A DNA stretch of 64,000 nucleotides from contig CAMCVK010000011.1 of assembly GCA_945881865.1 (NCBI GenBank), positions 1 to 64,000 on the forward strand, in the 5' to 3' direction. This stretch comes from Fimbriimonas ginsengisoli Gsoil 348 (GTDB lineage: Bacteria > Armatimonadota > Fimbriimonadia > Fimbriimonadales > Fimbriimonadaceae). The notes under the pieces were generated by a model. That model saw only the letters and a program-made list of their open reading frames with translations, was not told the origin of the DNA and made no database searches. Every line of letters starts with the position of its first letter. Position 1 is the first letter of the stretch. Below, piece after piece: positions 59,312 through 64,000 of this stretch. The position numbers and the translations under genes are program-made.

Positions 59312-60406
59312 ATGCACCAGGTTCCCTTGCCGCCGGAATACATCGACCTTTCGCCACTCGCCACGGACGAGCGCATCCGTACTGCGAAAAAGAACCTCGG
59401 GGAATCCACCGTGGTGATGGGGCATCACTACCAGCGGGACGAAATTATCGCCCACGCCGACTTCCGGGGCGATAGCTACAAACTCGCGAAGGACGCGAAC
59501 ATCAACCCAGACGCTGAGTTCATCGTGTTCTGCGGCGTGCACTTTATGGCCGAAAGCACGGACATCCTAACGCCGGAGCGCGTGAAAGTCCTGCTGCCGA
59601 ATCTCGCTGCCGGGTGCAGCATGGCCGACATGGCGAACATCTTTCAGGTCCGCCGATGCTGGCAGGACCTGGCTACGGTCCTTGGTTCCGCCACCACCGT
59701 CGTTCCGGTCACCTATATTAACAGTGCCGCAAACTTGAAGGCGTTCGTCGGCGAGCATGGCGGGACGGTCTGCACCAGCACCAACGCGCCCACTGCCGTC
59801 GCCTGGGCGTTGGAGCAAGGCGAGAAAGTGCTGTTCTTCCCCGACCAGCATCTAGGCCGGAACACCGGCGTTCGGCTTGGCTACGATCCCTCCGAGATGG
59901 TGGTTTGGGATCCCTTCAAGCCGTTAGGCGGCAACTCTCCGGAGGCTTTGCGCGCCGCGAAGTTCATCCTTTGGAAGGGCCATTGCAGCGTCCACAAGCG
60001 GTTTTCCGTCGAGCAGATCGAGAAAGCGAGGCAGGAATTCCCGGGTATTCGCGTCATCGTCCATCCGGAGTGCGAACTCGAGGTTGTGAACGCCGCCGAC
60101 GAGAACGGCTCGACCGAGGCGATCATTCGGGCGGTCGTGAACTCTCCCGCCGGGTCGAAATGGGCGGTCGGAACCGAGATCAACCTCGTCAGCCGCCTCG
60201 CGAAAGAGAATCCGGACAAGACGATCTTCTGCCTGGACCCGCAGATTTGCCCATGCGCGACGATGTACCGAATCCATCCAAGCTTTCTGCTGTGGGTGCT
60301 GGAAGGTTTGGTCGAAGGCGAGGTGCGCAACCAGGTGTCCGTGCCGGAGAAGGTCCAGATGTTCGCGCGCGTCGCGCTGGACCGCATGCTCACCGTCTGC
60401 GCGTAG
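59312..60406 (+). CDS. nadA: Quinolinate synthase A
   Basis: The 364-residue protein is a full-length NadA. Conserved regions are VMGHHYQRDEI, FCGVHFMAES, AAGCSMADM (Fe-S ligand Cys102), YINSAANLKAF, FFPDQHLGRNT and the C-terminal DPQICPCATM with another cluster ligand. It condenses iminoaspartate with dihydroxyacetone phosphate to quinolinate using a [4Fe-4S] cluster, the first committed step of NAD synthesis. NadB and NadC are not in the window. The ATG at 59312 is the natural start. Confidence 0.97.
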   Translation: MHQVPLPPEYIDLSPLATDERIRTAKKNLGESTVVMGHHYQRDEIIAHADFRGDSYKLAKDANINPDAEFIVFCGVHFMAESTDILTPERVKVLLPNLAAGCSMADMANIFQVRRCWQDLATVLGSATTVVPVTYINSAANLKAFVGEHGGTVCTSTNAPTAVAWALEQGEKVLFFPDQHLGRNTGVRLGYDPSEMVVWDPFKPLGGNSPEALRAAKFILWKGHCSVHKRFSVEQIEKARQEFPGIRVIVHPECELEVVNAADENGSTEAIIRAVVNSPAGSKWAVGTEINLVSRLAKENPDKTIFCLDPQICPCATMYRIHPSFLLWVLEGLVEGEVRNQVSVPEKVQMFARVALDRMLTVCA

Positions 60407-60452
60407 CCCGTACGAAATTCGCTAAACTCCGAAGGGCGTTTTGGGACACACA

Positions 60453-61298
60453 ATGAAGTGGACAAATATTTCTCGGGCAATGCTGGCGGTCGCCGTCGCG
60501 TCGGCCCCCGCAATCGCAACGGCGCAGGAGCGCGTCTCCAGCCTCACCGGTGAAATCAGGCAGCACGATTCCTTTGCAAGCCGCATTCTGGGCAACAAGC
60601 GAACGTTGCGCGTTTACTTGCCGCCCGACTACGACAAGAACCGCGGCGCTCGCTACCCGGTGCTTTACATGCACGACGGGCAAAACTGCTTCGACGGCAT
60701 GACCAGCTACATTCCGAACCAGGAATGGCGTGCCGACGAAGCCGCCCAGGCCCTCATCGAGAACCGGATGCTGCGGCCGCTCATTATCGTCGCCATCGAC
60801 AACGCGGGTGCCGACCGAGCCAATGAATTTTTGCCGACGAAGGTGAAAACGACCGTGAAGAAGTACGGCGAGTTCGTCGTGGGGGAGGTCATGCCGTTCA
60901 TCAACCGAACCTACCGAACCAAGACCGGGGCCAAAAACACGGCCCTCTGCGGCTCGTCGTTTGGCGGGGTCGCGACGCTTTGCATTGGCCTCAACTACCC
61001 AACCGTTTTTGGCAGCCTCGGTGTGATCTCGCCGTCGGTTTGGTGGGACGATCGCGTCCTGCTGAAGATGGTGGATGCCCTACCGAAGAAAACCGACCAG
61101 AAGATTTGGGTTGACATCGGCACTACGGAGGGCGGCGACAGCGAAGGCGACGCCGCCGCTCTGTTCGATCGGCTTGCGGCGAAGGGCTGGACCCCCGGCA
61201 AGAACCTGATTCTCTACCGCGACCGGTTCGCAAAGCACAACGAGGCCGCCTGGGCTGGGCGAATGGACCTCATTTTACAGTTCCTGATTGGGAGATAA
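60453..61298 (+). CDS. Secreted esterase (esterase D / Fes-like)
   Basis: The 281-residue protein has a signal peptide (RAMLAVAVASAPAIATAQ) and an alpha/beta-hydrolase core of the PF00756 type: TLRVYLPPDYDKN, YPVLYMHDGQNCFDG, nucleophile elbow CGSSFGGVA, acid in WVDIGTTEGGDSEGD and His in RFAKHNEAAW. Members hydrolyse feruloyl, acetyl or siderophore esters. The ATG at 60453 starts the signal peptide. It follows nadA by 46 bp and precedes the Gfo gene by 7 bp, so the three may be co-transcribed, although their functions differ. Confidence 0.85.
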   Translation: MKWTNISRAMLAVAVASAPAIATAQERVSSLTGEIRQHDSFASRILGNKRTLRVYLPPDYDKNRGARYPVLYMHDGQNCFDGMTSYIPNQEWRADEAAQALIENRMLRPLIIVAIDNAGADRANEFLPTKVKTTVKKYGEFVVGEVMPFINRTYRTKTGAKNTALCGSSFGGVATLCIGLNYPTVFGSLGVISPSVWWDDRVLLKMVDALPKKTDQKIWVDIGTTEGGDSEGDAAALFDRLAAKGWTPGKNLILYRDRFAKHNEAAWAGRMDLILQFLIGR

Positions 61299-61305
61299 AC
61301 AACAA

Positions 61306-62400
61306 ATGATCAAAGTTGGAATTATTGGCTGCGGACAAATTGCGCAGCATCACATGCGCACCTACCGAAAGATCGAAGGGGTCGAGATGGTCGTTTGCGC
61401 CGACTTAAACCCAGAAGCGGCCGAGCGCTCTTCGAAAGAGTTTGAGATTCCGGAGTTCACTACGAACTTCCGCGACATCCTCTCGCGAGATGACATCGAT
61501 GCGGTGGACGTTTGCCTGCACAACAACATGCATATGCCGGCGACGCTGGCCGCATTGGAAGCCGGTAAGCACGTTTACTGTGAAAAGCCGATGGCCGGCG
61601 CGTATGCCGACGCCGAAACCATGCTCGCGAAGGCCCGCGAGGTCGGCAAGCACCTCCACATTCAGCTGGCGACGTTGTACACGAACGAAACCCGTGCCGC
61701 CCGCGAACTGATTCAGCTTGGCGAGCTTGGCGACGTTTTCCACGCACGATCTGCCGGATTCCGACGCCGCGGCCGACCGTTCGTCGACGGCTACGGCACG
61801 CCGACGTTCGTTCAGAAGCGGTTCTCGTCTGGCGGCGCCATGTATGACATGGGCGTCTACCACATCTCGCAGATCCTGTTCCTTCTTGGCAACCCAGCCG
61901 TGAGCCGGATCTCTGGCCAGACGTACCAGCGCATGGCAATGGATGCCGGACGCCGCGACTCCAGCGGTTACGACGTCGAAGAGCTCGGCCTCGGCCTCGT
62001 TCGGTTCGACGGCGGCAAGACGATGGACCTCATCGAGAGCTGGGCACTCAACCTCAACTCACTCGAAGGCTCCTGGATCGTCGGCGATCGCGGCGGCGTG
62101 AAGCTCGATCCGTTCGGCTTCTTCAAGAGCTACGGTCACCTCGACATGAACGCGACGGCCGAGCTTGGTTCGGCAAACTTCCGGTGGCGAAAAGTGCAGG
62201 GCGACGGCGACTACTACGGCGACTCGCAGGCGCACTGGATCGCGGCGCTTTCGGGCAAGGTCGAACTTTGGCCGACCGCCGAGGTTGCTTTGAACACGAT
62301 GCTGGTTTCGGAAGGCGTGTACCTTTCGTCGGAACTGGGACGCGAAGTCACCGCCGACGAAGTTCGGTCATCTTCTAAGAGCACGGCTGTTCAGATCTGA
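61306..62400 (+). CDS. Gfo/Idh/MocA-family oxidoreductase
   Basis: The 364-residue protein has the Rossmann motif GIIGCGQIAQHHMR, the family EKP motif in HVYCEKPMAG and a C-terminal domain with GGAMYDMGVYHISQILFLLG. Unlike the paralogue at 53559-54674, the catalytic lysine motif is intact. The enzyme probably oxidises or reduces a sugar with NAD(P). The ATG at 61306 has GGGAG about 12 bases upstream. The stop is followed after one base by the stop of the convergent glycosylphosphotransferase gene. Confidence 0.9.
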   Translation: MIKVGIIGCGQIAQHHMRTYRKIEGVEMVVCADLNPEAAERSSKEFEIPEFTTNFRDILSRDDIDAVDVCLHNNMHMPATLAALEAGKHVYCEKPMAGAYADAETMLAKAREVGKHLHIQLATLYTNETRAARELIQLGELGDVFHARSAGFRRRGRPFVDGYGTPTFVQKRFSSGGAMYDMGVYHISQILFLLGNPAVSRISGQTYQRMAMDAGRRDSSGYDVEELGLGLVRFDGGKTMDLIESWALNLNSLEGSWIVGDRGGVKLDPFGFFKSYGHLDMNATAELGSANFRWRKVQGDGDYYGDSQAHWIAALSGKVELWPTAEVALNTMLVSEGVYLSSELGREVTADEVRSSSKSTAVQI

Positions 62401-62401
62401 A

Positions 62402-63850
62402 CTACTGACCGGCGGCCGTCAGAACGACCCGGATCGTCTTTGAGATGATCCTTACATCAAGCACCGGTGAACGGTGCTTGATGTAATATAAATCGTATTG
62501 CAGCTTGATCAGGCTGTCTTCCTCGCTTGAGCCGTACCGGTACTTCACCTGCGCCCAGCCGGTGAGACCCGGCTTCACCGCGTGTCGCGCCCGGTAAAAC
62601 GGGATGGATTCGGCCAGCTTCGCGACGAACTCGGGCCGCTCGGGACGCGGCCCGATGAGACTCATTTCACCCTTTAGAATGTTCCAGAACTGGGGCAACT
62701 CATCGAGTCTTGTGCGCCGGAGAAATCGACCAACCGGCGTGATCCGGGGGTCGCCGTGCGTGCTCCACTGAGCCCCGTTCGACTCCGCGTTCACCGTCAT
62801 CGACCGAAACTTCACGATGGAAAAGTTGCGACCGCTCTTGCCGACTCGCAGCTGGTGGTAAAAGATGGGGCCGGGGCTTCCACCGCAGGCGTTCGCGAGC
62901 GCAATAAACGGCATCAACAACGCGGTGAGCGCAAGGCCGAGGATGCCCGCGGCAACGTCGAGGATGCGCACAAAAACGTCGTGCAACAGCAGATGACGTG
63001 GCTGCTCCACCGGGAACATAACGCCCCAGTTGTTCCCGACATGCTCGACCGCGACCTTTTGCATGAGGTCTTCGTACATCTGCGGCATGCTGGTGATGCG
63101 CACCCCTTGCTCGCGGGCGGCGACCAAACCGGTGAACACCCCGGCACTGAGTACCGGCGTGCGATTGATGGAGAGACAGATTGTGTCGACACCAAGTTGC
63201 TTCACCCAATCCATCAAGGTTTCGGTTTTGCCGAGCACCGGCAATCCGGCATGTAATTGCCCAACCTTCGTCTCCTCGTCGTCCACAAAGCCTACGAGTT
63301 GGAACCCGCGGTCTCCCCGCAATTGATTCTCGGCCACGGCCGCGGCGAGAATGCCGCCGCTTCGTCCGGCCCCCACCACCAGAACTCTTCGGGCAAAGGG
63401 AAATTTTCTTGCCGCAGCGCAAAAGAGCGTCCGCCAGATAGCAAACAGCACGACCGCCGTGATTGCTAACGAAGCCTTTAGCCACAGCGGACCCGTCAAT
63501 GAAGGCAATTCATAGAGTGAACGTGCCGTGAGCACCACGAACGCGGCCGCGACCGTTGCAAGGTGAGTGCGCGGGTAAGAAGCCGCCCGGCTGAGGCTAT
63601 AGAGGTTCGAACTTAGGGCAAGCAGGAACCAAAGCGCGGTTGAGCCGAAGAGAGAAAGCAACTCCACGCTTGAGATGAATTGCAGCGACGCGCCGCGACG
63701 GTCCCAGGTTGCCAGCAGCATCGGGACCAACAGCGCGACCATGTCTCCGGTCGCGAGGAGAATCTTTCCGTCGCGCAAAGACAGCCGCGCGGCAACCGCT
63801 TGGTCAGCCGAGGGCACCTTAACCGTATAAGCATCTTCCGCGTGAATCAT
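62402..63850 (-). CDS. Exopolysaccharide polyprenyl glycosylphosphotransferase
   Basis: The 482-residue protein follows the WcaJ/WbaP plan: four N-terminal membrane helices, a CoA-binding-like Rossmann domain (VLVVGAGRSGGILAAAV, then LVGFVDDEETKVG), a further helix (AAGILGLALTALLMPFIAL) and the bacterial sugar-transferase domain with KFRSMTVNAES, RRTRLDELPQFWNILKG and SLIGPRPERPEF, ending KPGLTGWAQV. It transfers a sugar-1-phosphate from UDP-sugar to undecaprenyl phosphate, starting exopolysaccharide synthesis. I choose ATG at 63848-63850; the frame continues upstream by 11 codons. It is probably the last gene of an operon that continues beyond the window or begins its own unit. Confidence 0.93.
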   Translation of the reverse strand: MIHAEDAYTVKVPSADQAVAARLSLRDGKILLATGDMVALLVPMLLATWDRRGASLQFISSVELLSLFGSTALWFLLALSSNLYSLSRAASYPRTHLATVAAAFVVLTARSLYELPSLTGPLWLKASLAITAVVLFAIWRTLFCAAARKFPFARRVLVVGAGRSGGILAAAVAENQLRGDRGFQLVGFVDDEETKVGQLHAGLPVLGKTETLMDWVKQLGVDTICLSINRTPVLSAGVFTGLVAAREQGVRITSMPQMYEDLMQKVAVEHVGNNWGVMFPVEQPRHLLLHDVFVRILDVAAGILGLALTALLMPFIALANACGGSPGPIFYHQLRVGKSGRNFSIVKFRSMTVNAESNGAQWSTHGDPRITPVGRFLRRTRLDELPQFWNILKGEMSLIGPRPERPEFVAKLAESIPFYRARHAVKPGLTGWAQVKYRYGSSEEDSLIKLQYDLYYIKHRSPVLDVRIISKTIRVVLTAAGQ

Positions 63851-63894
63851 ACGTATTGAGCAATAAACAAGAAATACAATCAAACAAAATAAAG

Positions 63895-63915
63895 TTTGCC
63901 GCCCCTGGCGGCCGC
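63895..63915 (-). terminator. Possible terminator after the partial gene
   Basis: GCCGCC and GGCGGC form a perfect 6 bp stem around CCT, flanked on the minus strand by T-rich sequence (AAACTTTATTTTGTTT). It lies 10 bp after the stop of the gene entering from the right. The T-run is interrupted, so efficiency is uncertain. Confidence 0.45.
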
Positions 63916-63924
63916 AAAACTCGC

Positions 63925-64000
63925 CTACTTCGAGAGTGCCCGGATGAGCGCGAGGGTGAGGCCCGCGCTGGCCAAGCCCGAAGCCGCATTCTGAAGGTCA
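63925..64000 (-). CDS. C-terminal end of an unidentified gene (partial)
   Basis: The last 24 codons and stop (TAG at 63925-63927) of a minus-strand gene are present. The residues end LASAGLTLALIRALSK, a hydrophobic-then-basic tail that could be a membrane anchor. Too little is visible for identification. Confidence 0.5.
   Translation of the reverse strand, partial: DLQNAASGLASAGLTLALIRALSK

Overview
This 64 kb window is a dense, G+C-rich bacterial chromosome segment with about 56 protein genes, one tRNA-Ser(UGA) gene and no rRNA, CRISPR array or phage structural genes. The mix of genes (secreted GH95 glycosidase, redoxin/cytochrome c/copper-oxygenase fusion, DUF5690/HpnZ-type phosphonate genes, PhyH oxygenases, Gfo/Idh/MocA oxidoreductases, serine/threonine kinase with proline-rich linker and TPRs, RHS tip modules) suggests a free-living heterotroph of the Armatimonadota, perhaps Fimbriimonadia. 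That placement is inference from gene content only.

Layout. 1-13 kb: a 5'-complete but truncated ornithine cyclodeaminase with a LuxR-type response regulator, a DUF559 nuclease gene enclosed in ~65 bp inverted repeats, an oligopeptide ABC ATPase overlapping a methylisocitrate lyase, a GH95 fucosidase, an esterase, a citrate/methylcitrate synthase, a CAP-domain protein, a receptor-type Ser/Thr kinase, an SDR lacking the usual Tyr/Lys, and a PhyH oxygenase. 13.1-16.1 kb: tRNA-Ser followed by an AT-richer accessory patch with lipoproteins around an orphan RHS tip module and a remnant of a second RHS module. 16-27 kb: secreted and membrane proteins, the redoxin-cytochrome-copper-EF-hand fusion, an ankyrin protein, and an HpnZ-like dehydrogenase coupled to a DUF5690 transporter.

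27-37 kb is framed by at least four copies of a short hairpin repeat. It holds a VanW protein and a five-gene, fully overlapping cassette, SWIM / DUF5691 / MoxR AAA+ / DUF5682 / VWA, which I regard as the best candidate for an uncharacterised multi-protein system. 37-48 kb: GDPD, ammonium transporter with a strong terminator, M60-type peptidase, a 1090-residue STAND-like NTPase ending in nine nearly identical 41-residue repeats, aldo/keto reductase, DUF2202 protein, a PhnZ-like HD oxygenase and DUF1963.

49.1-52.8 kb: a compact, AT-richer kinase / PP2C phosphatase / VWA triad (YegI-YegK-YegL or TerY-P type) lying exactly between two perfect 32 bp direct repeats, one of which is the 3' end of a neighbouring SDR gene. 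This looks like a small inserted island. 52.8-64 kb: sugar-type metabolism (SDR, two Gfo/Idh/MocA genes, xylose-isomerase-like protein), small stress-like proteins, DUF1275, a secreted HExxH protein, NadA, an esterase, an exopolysaccharide glycosylphosphotransferase, and the last codons of another gene.

Three regulated-NTPase or phospho-switch modules (MoxR/VWA, STAND-repeat, kinase/PP2C/VWA) sit within about 24 kb. All resemble families tied by comparative genomics to stress response or biological conflict, so a dispersed defence-like neighbourhood is a reasonable working hypothesis, not a demonstrated function.
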